Assembly (NCBI GenBank): GCA_963839955.1
Contig: CAWIXB010000001.1
Span: 682,001-746,000 of the forward strand
Reading direction: 5' to 3'
Length of the DNA: 64,000 nucleotides
Source: CAWIXB01 sp963839955
Lineage (GTDB): Bacteria > Actinomycetota > Actinomycetes > JACCUZ01
The first letter of the stretch is position 1, and each line of letters starts with the position of its first letter. A program made the position numbers and the translations under genes. A model generated the notes under the pieces. The model saw only the letters and a list, made by a program, of their open reading frames with translations. It was not told the origin of the DNA and ran no database searches. Shown here piece after piece: positions 34,195 to 41,706 of the stretch.

Positions 34195-34778
34195 CCGGGG
34201 TCGTCGTCGGCGCCGACGGTGTCGCGCGCTGCCCGTGGGCGGTCTCGTCCGGCGACCCGCTCTACACGAGCTACCACGACGAGGAGTGGGGCCGCGAGCT
34301 GCACGGCGAGACCGCGATGTACGAGCGGGTCTGCCTCGAGGCCTTCCAGTCGGGGTTGTCGTGGCTGACCATCCTGCGCAAGAGGGAAGCCTTCCGAGCT
34401 GCGTTCGCCGGCTTCGATCCTGCGAAGGTGGCGGCCTTCGACGACGCGGACGTGGCGCGGCTGCTCGCCGACGCGGGCATCGTGCGCAACCGCGCGAAGA
34501 TCGAGGCGACCATCGCCAACGCGGCGGCGGTCGTGCGCCTGGACGGCTCCTTCGACGCGCTGCTGTGGAGCTTCCGTCCGGCCGGGCGCCGTCGTGCACC
34601 GCGCAGCACTGCCGACGTGCCGGCGACGACACCCGAGTCGGTGGCGATGGCGAAAGCGCTCAAGGGCCTCGGCTTCCGGTTCGTCGGTCCGACCACGGCG
34701 TACGCGCTGATGCAGGCGACCGGCATCGTCGACGATCACCTCGCCGGTTGCGCCTTTCGCGGCCGACAGACCACCTGA
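34191..34778 (+). CDS. tag: DNA-3-methyladenine glycosylase I
   Basis: Tag removes 3-methyladenine from alkylated DNA in base excision repair. The 195-residue protein has the zinc-site pieces: Cys14 in RCPWA, His29 in YTSYHDEEWG, and the C-terminal HLAGC. It also has the family core AFQSGLSWLTILRKREAFRAAF and GFRFVGPTTAYALMQATG. It overlaps the SRPBCC gene by four bases. The same order is conserved in mycobacteria (Rv1210). Confidence 0.93.
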   Translation: MTGVVVGADGVARCPWAVSSGDPLYTSYHDEEWGRELHGETAMYERVCLEAFQSGLSWLTILRKREAFRAAFAGFDPAKVAAFDDADVARLLADAGIVRNRAKIEATIANAAAVVRLDGSFDALLWSFRPAGRRRAPRSTADVPATTPESVAMAKALKGLGFRFVGPTTAYALMQATGIVDDHLAGCAFRGRQTT

Positions 34779-34791
34779 CGTAGGCCGGCGG

Positions 34792-35593
34792 TCAGTGACC
34801 CTCGAAGGTGGGTTTCTCCTTGGCTAGAAAGGCGTTCACGGCACCGCGATGGTCATCGGACGCACCGGTCAGCGCCATCATCTCCGCCTCGCGCTCGAGC
34901 GACTCGGCGAGGTCGTGGCCCGCCGAGAACGCAACCGACCGCCGGATCGCGCCGTAGGCAACCGTGGGGCCGGCGGCGAGCCGGGCAGCCAGCGCGCCCA
35001 CGACCTTGGCCAGCTCGTCGCCCGGCACCACCTGCGTCGCGAGCCCCAGCTCGAGCGCCTGCGTCGGCGGTGATCGTCGACGGCGTCAGCAGGAGCTCTT
35101 TGGCCTTCGCGACGCCGACGAGACGCGGCAGCGACCAGGTCGAGCCCGAGTCGGCCGACAACCCGACCGCGGCGAACGCCATGTTGAAGCCGGCGGTGTC
35201 GGCGACGATGCGGAAGTCGCACGCGAACGCGAACGCGGCTCCTGCACCCGCGGCGACGCCGTTGACCGCCGCCACGACGGGCTTCGGCATGGTCGCGAGC
35301 AGGGTCGCGATCGGCGTGTAGTGCTCGGGCACCGTCGTCCACACGGCGTCGACGTCGCCGCCCGACAGGTTGCGTGCGTGCTCGGCGAGATCCTGCCCGA
35401 CACAGAACGCCTTGCCGCTTCCCGTGAGCACCACGACCCGCACGCCCGGGTCCTCGGCCGCGGCCGCGAGGGTGTCCCGCAGGGCCACCTTGAGCTCGGT
35501 GTCGAGCGCGTTCATCGCGTCGGGCCGGTGCAGCGTCACGGTGGCGACGCCGTCGCGGAGGTCGTAGCGGATCGTGGGGGACGAGGCGGGCAT
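34792..35593 (-). pseudogene. Enoyl-CoA hydratase/isomerase, single-base frameshift
   Basis: This crotonase-family gene reads from the ATG complementary to 35591-35593 through GKAFCVGQDLAEHA (oxyanion-hole region), NGVAAGAGAAFAFACDFRI and AVGLSADSGSTWSLPRLVG, as in phenylacetate-pathway PaaG-type proteins. After PSTITAD the frame shifts; the conserved rest (ALELGLATQVVPGDELAK to KEKPTFEGH) is one frame away and ends at 34792. One extra base at about 35066-35070 explains this. No other decay is seen. It is 29 bp downstream of a PaaX-type regulator on the same strand, suggesting one operon for acyl-CoA degradation. Confidence 0.85.
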
Positions 35594-35622
35594 CGGGTCG
35601 GACTCCTCGGTCGCTGGACGGA

Positions 35623-36405
35623 TCAGTCGCTGGACAGGCAGGTGTCGACGAAGCGCACCGACATCGGCAGCAGGCGCTGGCTCTCGGCGTCGAAGAAAGC
35701 CGCGGCCTTCTCGCCCGCCCAACCATCGGGTAGCAGGGAGTGGGGCAGGCCCGGGTCGAGGAAGAGGAACTTGCGCCACTCGTGGACCAGCCGTGACCGC
35801 GCCGCGAACGCCTGCTCGTCACCCGCGGACGGACCCGCCTGGCCCGCGATCTGCTCCGCATCGGCCAGCCAGCGCGAGTAGGCGCGGGCGAGCCCTTCCA
35901 GGTCCCAGGCCCGCCGGACCAGCCCGAACGTGTCGCCGTCGTGCGTCGCGGTGAATCGCTCGGCCCGCACCGCCTCTGCCTCGAGCAGCGCATCGACCTC
36001 CACCGACCAGCGCGGTCCGATCCAGGTGCCGTCGTCGAGCTGGCCGTAGCCGAGGAAGGTGAGCCCGGCGCGCAGCCGGTCGCGCCGGCTGCGCTCGGCG
36101 GCGGGCGTCGTCACGACGAGGTGCCACTGGCCGTCCCAGGCGGACTCGCGGGTGCGATAGATGCGGGCGGCAGCGTCGTCCAGGCGTCGTACGGCGCGCG
36201 GCGTCAGCGCGTAGCCGGGTCCCTGGGGGAGCCGCACCGAGTCGAGCCAGCCCTGACGGACCATCCGGGACACCGCTGTCCGGACCGCTGGAGGAGCCAC
36301 CCCGAGGGGGGCCAGGAGGCGTACCAGCGCGGCGACCGGAGCCTGCCCGCCGCGCTCGCGCAGGTGGTCCCCGTAGAGGTCGAACAGCGCTGAGCGGGCG
36401 TTCAC
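35623..36405 (-). CDS. PaaX family transcriptional regulator
   Basis: PaaX repressors respond to phenylacetyl-CoA. This 260-residue protein has the N-terminal winged helix (NARSALFDLYGDHLRERGG, then LLAPLGVAPPAVRTAVSRMVRQGWL) and the PaaX C-terminal domain with SAWDGQWHLVV and LFLDPGLPHSLLPDGWAG. GTG 36405 is used because homologues begin at this point; an ATG at 36480 would add 25 residues. It lies just upstream of a crotonase gene on the same strand, which fits control of a CoA-thioester pathway, though no other paa genes are in the window. Confidence 0.88.
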   Translation of the reverse strand: MNARSALFDLYGDHLRERGGQAPVAALVRLLAPLGVAPPAVRTAVSRMVRQGWLDSVRLPQGPGYALTPRAVRRLDDAAARIYRTRESAWDGQWHLVVTTPAAERSRRDRLRAGLTFLGYGQLDDGTWIGPRWSVEVDALLEAEAVRAERFTATHDGDTFGLVRRAWDLEGLARAYSRWLADAEQIAGQAGPSAGDEQAFAARSRLVHEWRKFLFLDPGLPHSLLPDGWAGEKAAAFFDAESQRLLPMSVRFVDTCLSSD

Positions 36406-36439
36406 GGCACGCAGTCTGCCGTGTCCGGATGACGGCCCG

Positions 36440-36469
36440 TTTCGCAGGGCGGCGGTCTCGCGGGATAAT
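36440..36469 (+). promoter_or_regulatory. Candidate sigma-70-type promoter for the DUF3117 gene
   Basis: TTTCGC (36440-36445) and GATAAT (36464-36469) are separated by 18 bp in the 162-bp divergent gap between paaX and the DUF3117 gene. The -10 is a five-of-six match to TATAAT, unusual in this GC-rich DNA. The transcript leader would be about 90 nt. Confidence 0.45.
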
Positions 36470-36567
36470 GCCTGCGACATACACGCCGTGGCGAGCTTGC
36501 AGCCCGGTTGCGTCCGCGACGCACGGGCCGCAGCGGGCCGCGGCGTGCCAGGAGGAAGGGAGCGAGC

Positions 36568-36735
36568 ATGGCGGCCATGAAGCCGCGTACAGGCGACGGT
36601 CCGCTCGAGGTCACCAAGGAGGGGCGGGGCATCGTCATGCGCGTCCCGCTCGAGGGTGGCGGGCGCCTCGTCGTCGAGTTGTCGGCCGACGAGGCCAACG
36701 CGCTCGGAGATGCACTGAAGGGCGTCGCCGGCTGA
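36568..36735 (+). CDS. DUF3117 family small protein
   Basis: This 55-residue protein (MAAMKPRTGDGPLEVTKEGR start, ending ADEANALGDALKGV) is one of the most conserved small actinobacterial proteins, Rv1211 in M. tuberculosis. It is a compact alpha/beta domain of unknown function. The ATG follows a strong AGGAGGAAGGG. A large GC hairpin follows it, so it is probably monocistronic. Confidence 0.92.
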   Translation: MAAMKPRTGDGPLEVTKEGRGIVMRVPLEGGGRLVVELSADEANALGDALKGVAG

Positions 36736-36764
36736 CCGGCCGGGCGACGTCTCGCCAGCTGACC

Positions 36765-36804
36765 GGCCCCGGTTGCCCGCCCGAGGGGGCGGGCGGCCGG
36801 GGCC
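36765..36804 (+). terminator. GC-rich bulged hairpin after the DUF3117 gene
   Basis: GGCCCCGG (36765-36772) pairs with CCGGGGCC (36797-36804), and inside it GCCCGCCC (36775-36782) pairs with GGGCGGGC (36787-36794) around a 4-nt loop, with a 2-nt bulge on each side. There is no T-tract, as is common for actinobacterial terminators. It lies 29 bp after the DUF3117 stop and before pepA. Confidence 0.6.
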
Positions 36805-36899
36805 GACGTCCCAGGCGCGCCGAGGTGCCCATCCACGACTTGCCCATCGACGACTGACCGTTCTCGACTGACATCGAGTCGACCTCGAGGAGACCTGAC

Positions 36900-38420
36900 G
36901 TGCCGCTGCCCCGCGTGGAGCTCACCCCCGCCGCACTCGTCGACGCTGTCCATGCCGACGGCGTGGGCGCGGTCGCCGTGGCCGTCCGGCCGGGCGAGGG
37001 ATCAGCCGACCGCGCGCTCGACCCTGTGGGCGCGCAGCTCGGGGCTGCGCTCCACCTCGACCTGGAGCTCGCGCTCGAGCAAGCCAAGGCGAGCGGCGAG
37101 GCCGGCGAGGTCGTCAAGGTCCCGGTGCTGGACGCGTCGCAGTCGCTGCACCGGGTGCTGCTCGTCGGCGTCGGCGCGGGCGATGTCACGGGGTTGCGCC
37201 GCGCCGGTGCCGCGCTGGCCCGGCGCCGGGGTGACGCGACCAGGCTGGTGGACGCGACGCTGACCGGCGGGGCCGGGCCGGACGCCGCGAGGGCCCACGT
37301 CGAGGGCCTGCTCCTCGGTGGCTACCGCTTCACCCGCAAGAGCGCCCCGCCCTCCGGTACCGACCTCGCGCGGGTCGACCTGGTGGTCGACGGGACGCCC
37401 GCCGTACGTCGCCTCACCAAGGCTGTCGAACTGGCGGCCGCCGGCGCCGCCGCCACCAACCTGGCCCGTGATCTCGCGAGCACCCCGTCCAACGAGAAGG
37501 ACCCGGCCTGGCTCGCCGCGCAGGCCAGGAAGGTCGGCAAGCGGGCCGGACTCGACGTGCGGGTGCGTGACGAGAAGCAGCTGGCGGCGGAGGGCTTCGG
37601 CGGCCTGCTCGCGGTCGGTGGCGGCTCCTCGCGCCCGCCCCGGCTGATCGAGGTGGCCTACCAGCCCGGCCGCTCCGGCCGTCGCCGCACCCACGTCGTG
37701 CTGGTGGGCAAGGGCATCACCTTCGACTCGGGCGGGCTCTCGCTCAAGCCCCGTGACGCCATGGTGCCGATGAAGACCGACATGGCCGCGGGCGGCGCCG
37801 TCCTGGCGGTCATGGGGGCGCTGCACGACATGGGCGTGCGGGTGCGCGTCACCGGCCTGGTGGCCGCCGCCGAGAACATGCCGGGCGCGGCCGCCGCAAG
37901 GCCGGGCGACGTGATCAGCCACTACGGCGGTCGCACCGTCGAGGTCTTCAACACCGACGCCGAGGGCCGGCTGGTGCTGGCCGACGCGCTGGCGTACGCC
38001 GACGCCGAGCTCGACCCCGACATCGTCGTGGACCTCGCGACGCTGACCGGGGCTGCCTCGATGGGCCTGGGCCGCCGGCACGCCGCGCTCTACTCGGGCG
38101 ACGACGACCTGGTCGCGGAGCTCTTGGCGGCCGGGGAGGCCAGCGGTGAGCGGCTCTGGCGGATGCCGCTGGTCGAGGACTACCGGGCGGCGATGGACTC
38201 GAGCCTGGCCGACCTGTCCAACGTCTCGCGCGACCCGACGATCTCCGGCGGCTCGATCACCGCGGCGCTGTTCCTCCGGGAGTTCGCCGGAGACCGCCGC
38301 TGGGCACATCTCGACATCGCCGGCCCCGCCCGCGCCGACCGGGACGAGTACGAGGTGAACAAGGGCGCCACCGGCTTCGGCGCGCGGGTGCTGCTGCGCT
38401 GGCTCGAAGGGTTGCGCTAG
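36900..38420 (+). CDS. pepA: Leucyl aminopeptidase PepA (M17)
   Basis: PepA is a two-metal cytosolic aminopeptidase that trims N-terminal residues from peptides. Of 506 residues, the N-terminal macro-like domain covers about 1-170 and the catalytic domain follows, with VGKGITFDSGGLSLKP and the signature NTDAEGRL at 351-358; MKTDMAAGG supplies another metal ligand. GTG 36900 has GAGGAGA upstream. It is convergent with the O-methyltransferase gene across a short repeat-bearing gap. Confidence 0.95.
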   Translation: MPLPRVELTPAALVDAVHADGVGAVAVAVRPGEGSADRALDPVGAQLGAALHLDLELALEQAKASGEAGEVVKVPVLDASQSLHRVLLVGVGAGDVTGLRRAGAALARRRGDATRLVDATLTGGAGPDAARAHVEGLLLGGYRFTRKSAPPSGTDLARVDLVVDGTPAVRRLTKAVELAAAGAAATNLARDLASTPSNEKDPAWLAAQARKVGKRAGLDVRVRDEKQLAAEGFGGLLAVGGGSSRPPRLIEVAYQPGRSGRRRTHVVLVGKGITFDSGGLSLKPRDAMVPMKTDMAAGGAVLAVMGALHDMGVRVRVTGLVAAAENMPGAAAARPGDVISHYGGRTVEVFNTDAEGRLVLADALAYADAELDPDIVVDLATLTGAASMGLGRRHAALYSGDDDLVAELLAAGEASGERLWRMPLVEDYRAAMDSSLADLSNVSRDPTISGGSITAALFLREFAGDRRWAHLDIAGPARADRDEYEVNKGATGFGARVLLRWLEGLR

Positions 38421-38421
38421 T

Positions 38422-38463
38422 ACCTCGAGGGGCTTCGCCGGGTCCTCGAGGGGCTTCGCCGGG
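38422..38463. repeat. Tandem 21-bp repeat in a convergent gap
   Basis: Two contiguous copies of CCTCGAGGGGCTTCGCCGGG (38423-38442 and 38444-38463) fill the gap between the pepA and O-methyltransferase stops. Each contains a GGCTTCGCC mini-hairpin. It may act as a bidirectional terminator. Confidence 0.55.
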
Positions 38464-38465
38464 CC

Positions 38466-39104
38466 TCAGTCGGCTCGCTTGACGGCGCAGAGCAGCCCGT
38501 CGCCGCAGGGCAGCAGGGCCGAGACCAGCCGGTCGTCGTCGCGGACCGCCTTGCCCAGCTCCCGGATCGCGGTGGTCGACTCGTCGCGCTGCGCCGGGTC
38601 GGCGACCCGGTCGTGCCACAGGGCGTTGTCGAACGCGACCAGACCGCCGGGGCGCAGCAGCCGGAACGCCTGGTCGAGGTAGCCGGCGTACTCGGTCTTC
38701 TCCGCGTCGCAGAAGACCAGGTCGTAGGCGCCGTCGGTGAGGCGGGGCAGCACCTCCAGGGCCCGCCCGGAGATCAGCCGGACCCGGTTGCCGGCGAAGC
38801 CGGCAGCGGCGAAGGTCTCGCGCGCCGCCCGATGGTGCTCAGGCTCGACGTCGATGGTGGTGAGGACCCCGTCGGGCCGCATCCCCCGCAGCAGCCAGAC
38901 AGACCCGACGCCCGCCCCGGTGCCCAGCTCGACGACGGAGCGGGCCCCGATGGTGGCCGCGAGCAGCCGCAGGGCGGCGCCCGCCCCGGGCTTCACCGGG
39001 ACGCAGCCGAGCTCGTCGGCTTTCGCCCGGGCGGTGGCGAGCACCTCGTCCTCGGGGACGAAGTCCTCGGTGTAGGTCCAGCTGGCCTGCAGGTTGGCGG
39101 TCAT
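38466..39104 (-). CDS. SAM-dependent O-methyltransferase
   Basis: This 212-residue protein is a class I methyltransferase of the cation-dependent caffeoyl-CoA/catechol O-methyltransferase family. It has VVELGTGAGVGSVWLL (SAM motif I), LTTIDVEPEHH, LVFCDAEKTEYAGYL (metal-site aspartate) and LVAFDNALWHDRV. The acceptor is unknown. It is divergent from sigE, the same arrangement as Rv1220c/sigE in M. tuberculosis. Confidence 0.9.
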   Translation of the reverse strand: MTANLQASWTYTEDFVPEDEVLATARAKADELGCVPVKPGAGAALRLLAATIGARSVVELGTGAGVGSVWLLRGMRPDGVLTTIDVEPEHHRAARETFAAAGFAGNRVRLISGRALEVLPRLTDGAYDLVFCDAEKTEYAGYLDQAFRLLRPGGLVAFDNALWHDRVADPAQRDESTTAIRELGKAVRDDDRLVSALLPCGDGLLCAVKRAD

Positions 39105-39223
39105 AGCGGCCTCCCGGGAGCGGTCCCGGCGTCATCGGGGCGGTGGTGGCTGACGGATGCGGTCCCGTGCTCGTCGTGCGTGTGGACGCGCACGATTCGT
39201 CCGGGCGAGCCTATCGGCTCGGC

Positions 39224-39288
39224 GGAACTCCGGGGTGGAGGACATCGTTGGCGTCGTAACGGGAACACGACGATTCCCGCTCAGGTTG
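39224..39288 (+). promoter_or_regulatory. Two tandem ECF (sigma-E type) promoters upstream of sigE
   Basis: GGAACT (39224-39229), 16 bp, CGTTG (39246-39250) is followed by GGAACA (39262-39267), 16 bp, GGTTG (39284-39288). Both match the actinobacterial sigma-E consensus GGAAC-N16-18-GTT, have identical spacing, and are 38 bp apart. They indicate autoregulation of sigE. Confidence 0.65.
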
Positions 39289-39314
39289 GGCAGGAGAGGG
39301 GCTGACAAGGCACC

Positions 39315-39956
39315 ATGAGTGCGGCTGCCGTTCTTGACCGGGGAGGTGCCGCCGTGACCGATGCGGCGAGCGGCTTGCCTGAGGGCGGTCCGCAACCTGA
39401 CTGGACGCCGCCCACCTGGGACGAGGTCGTCCGCACCCACTCGGCGCGGGTCTACCGCCTCGCCTACCGGCTGACCGGCAACCCCCACGACGCGGAGGAC
39501 CTGACCCAGGACGTCTTCGTCCGCGTCTTCCGCTCCCTCTCGAGCTACACCCCCGGCACCTTCGAGGGCTGGCTGCACCGGATCACCACTAACCTCTTCT
39601 TCGACCGGGTACGCCGCAAGCAGCGCATCCGCTTCGACGCGCTCCCCGACGACGCAGGCGACCGGCTGGCCGGGAACGAGCCGACACCCGCCCAGATCTA
39701 CGACGACCAGAACTTCGACGCCGACGTGCAGCACGCTCTGGACGCGCTCTCGCCCGACTTCCGCGCGGCGGTCGTGCTGTGCGACATCGAGGGGCTCTCC
39801 TACGAGGAGATCGCCGCGACCCTCGGCATCAAGCTCGGCACCGTGCGCAGCCGCATCCACCGAGGACGCGCGCAGCTGCGCGTCGCGCTGGAGCACCGCG
39901 CGCCGCGACCCGCCCGGTCCAAGGAGAGCGCTCAGTCACCCGAGGTCGGCCCGTGA
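39315..39956 (+). CDS. sigE: ECF RNA polymerase sigma factor SigE
   Basis: This 213-residue ECF sigma factor directs the cell-envelope stress response. Region 2 is YRLAYRLTGNPHDAEDLTQDVFVRVFRSL and region 4 is LSYEEIAATLGIKLGTVRSRIHRGRAQL. Identity as SigE rests on context: divergent O-methyltransferase upstream and anti-sigma, htrA and tatB downstream, as in mycobacteria. Start ATG 39315 gives about 35 N-terminal residues before region 2; a GTG at 39354 is possible. The stop overlaps the anti-sigma gene (GTGA). Confidence 0.9.
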   Translation: MSAAAVLDRGGAAVTDAASGLPEGGPQPDWTPPTWDEVVRTHSARVYRLAYRLTGNPHDAEDLTQDVFVRVFRSLSSYTPGTFEGWLHRITTNLFFDRVRRKQRIRFDALPDDAGDRLAGNEPTPAQIYDDQNFDADVQHALDALSPDFRAAVVLCDIEGLSYEEIAATLGIKLGTVRSRIHRGRAQLRVALEHRAPRPARSKESAQSPEVGP

Positions 39957-40540
39957 GGCATCTCGGCGATCGCGTCTCCGCCCTGGTCGACGGCGAGCTG
40001 GGTCACGAGGCGCGCGACCGGGCGCTCGCCCACGTCGCCCACTGCGCGGCGTGCCGGCAGCAACTCGACGACGAGCGGGCCATCAAGGAGCGGCTCTCCG
40101 CGGCTCCCACACCCGATCCTTCGAACGCCATGGTCGCCGGTCTGCTCGCGCTCGGTGAGCCGGGCGACCCCGTCCCACCCCGCACCCGGCGGATGCCGCT
40201 GGCCCCTCTCGTACCAACCCTGCCCGCACCCGGCCGGCGGGCGCGCACCGGCGCGCCTCGGGGACGGGCCGAAGCGAGCAACCGGCCGCCGACGACCGTG
40301 CGCACGCGCCGCGCACGTCGGGCCTCGGTCGGCGCCCTGACCTTCGTCGTGCTGGTGCTCGGGACGGCGTTCGCGGCTGGCGGCGCCGACCAGCGCGGCC
40401 GGCCCGTCGTCCCACCGGCGGCCGAGTTCTCCACCGAGCACGCGGCCACGTCGTCCGGCATGCCGTTGCGTGACACCGCCTTCGACGCGGTGACCGCGTC
40501 CTTCGGCGGCTTCACCGTCCCGGCCGCAGCCGGCCGGTGA
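39953..40540 (+). CDS. rseA: Anti-sigma factor, zinc-binding ZAS type (RseA)
   Basis: This 195-residue protein should hold SigE inactive at the membrane. Its N-terminal ZAS domain has the HVAHCAAC motif (H-x3-C-x2-C), the middle is a Pro/Arg-rich linker, and one membrane helix (ASVGALTFVVLVLGTAFAAG) precedes about 60 extracytoplasmic residues. It starts in the sigE stop codon and ends in the start of the RseB-like gene, both by four-base overlaps. Cys-type ZAS proteins can also respond to oxidation. Confidence 0.85.
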   Translation: MRHLGDRVSALVDGELGHEARDRALAHVAHCAACRQQLDDERAIKERLSAAPTPDPSNAMVAGLLALGEPGDPVPPRTRRMPLAPLVPTLPAPGRRARTGAPRGRAEASNRPPTTVRTRRARRASVGALTFVVLVLGTAFAAGGADQRGRPVVPPAAEFSTEHAATSSGMPLRDTAFDAVTASFGGFTVPAAAGR

Positions 40541-41652
40541 GCCGGTTCGCCCCGGTCCCCGGGGTCGCCGGCCTGGCGGGCCCCCTCGCTGTCATGGTGC
40601 TGCTGCTCTGCCCCGGGTCGGCCCCGACGGGCGATGTCGCGCAGGCTCCCGTGGCGGAGACCGGCACTCCTGCCGCCGACCCCGCCGCGCTGCGGCTGCT
40701 CGAGGGGGCCGCGACGGCGCCGCTGCACGCCCACTACGTCGGCGTTCAGTTCGTGTCCGCCTGGACGAGCCGCGGCGCCACGAGTCTCGTCCTGCACGTC
40801 GAGCACGAGCCGGGCGTCGGCACCCAGGTGCGCAGCGCGCGCACGGCGAGTGGGGACGGTGTCGACACGTTCGTGGCTGCCGGTGGCGCGCAGCCCTCGC
40901 TGATGGGTGACAACGCGACGTTGCAGCTGCTCAGCCGCAACTACGCGGTGGCGGTGTCCGGCAGCGGCGACGTCGCCGGCCGGCTCAGCGACATCGTCGA
41001 GGTCCGCTACGCGCCCTCGGGCCGAGTCGCCGCGCGCTTCTGGCTCGACCGGGCCACCGGGCTGGTGCTGCGTCGCGAGGTCTATGACGAGCGCGGCCGC
41101 ACCACCCGGGCCAGCGCCTTCATCCAGATCGAGACGAGCAAGTGGAGCCCGATGCTGTCCACCGCCGGTCTGCGGCCCCCCGCCTACGACGCGGTCGCAC
41201 GGACCGAGGCGTGGCCCGAGGCAATCGGCACTGCGGGGCTGTCCACGATGCGGGCGCGCGGATGGAACTGCCCCGCGAAGCTCCCCGGATCCCTCCGGCT
41301 GGTCGACGCCCGGCGTGGCCAGACCGCGTCGGGCGGAGTGGTGCATCTGAGCTACTCCGACGGCCTGGCCAGCCTGTCTGTCTTCGAGCAGGCCGGGCGC
41401 CTCGACGTCGATCGACTGGGGGGATACCGCCGGGTCCAGGTCGACGGCCGCGACGTCTACCGGCAGGAAGGCGTCCCGGTGCGCTACGTCTGGTCAGCGC
41501 ACGGACGGGTCTTCACTGTCGTGGCCGATGCGCCGCCGCGTACGGTGGAGTCTGCGGTCGCCGCGCTGCCTCACGGCGGCGACGACGGTGCATGGAACCG
41601 GCTCGGTCGTGGCATGGACCGGGTCGGGTCCTGGTTCAACCCGTTCGGGTAG
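40537..41652 (+). CDS. RseB/MucB-like secreted regulator of the anti-sigma factor
   Basis: This 371-residue protein has an N-terminal signal peptide and a domain of the RseB/LolA type (APLHAHYVGVQFVSAWTSRGATSLVLHVEHEPG, then RFWLDRATGLVLRREVYDERG) followed by a smaller C-terminal domain (VHLSYSDGLASLSVFEQ). In E. coli, RseB binds the extracytoplasmic part of RseA and protects it from cleavage until lipid or LPS signals arrive. It is coupled by GTGA to rseA. No lipobox is seen, and this organism has no LPS, so the signal would differ. Confidence 0.72.
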   Translation: MSRFAPVPGVAGLAGPLAVMVLLLCPGSAPTGDVAQAPVAETGTPAADPAALRLLEGAATAPLHAHYVGVQFVSAWTSRGATSLVLHVEHEPGVGTQVRSARTASGDGVDTFVAAGGAQPSLMGDNATLQLLSRNYAVAVSGSGDVAGRLSDIVEVRYAPSGRVAARFWLDRATGLVLRREVYDERGRTTRASAFIQIETSKWSPMLSTAGLRPPAYDAVARTEAWPEAIGTAGLSTMRARGWNCPAKLPGSLRLVDARRGQTASGGVVHLSYSDGLASLSVFEQAGRLDVDRLGGYRRVQVDGRDVYRQEGVPVRYVWSAHGRVFTVVADAPPRTVESAVAALPHGGDDGAWNRLGRGMDRVGSWFNPFG

Positions 41653-41706
41653 AGCGAACGGGACGGACAGGCCGCCCGCAGGACAAGACGGCAGGAGCCA
41701 GCGACG

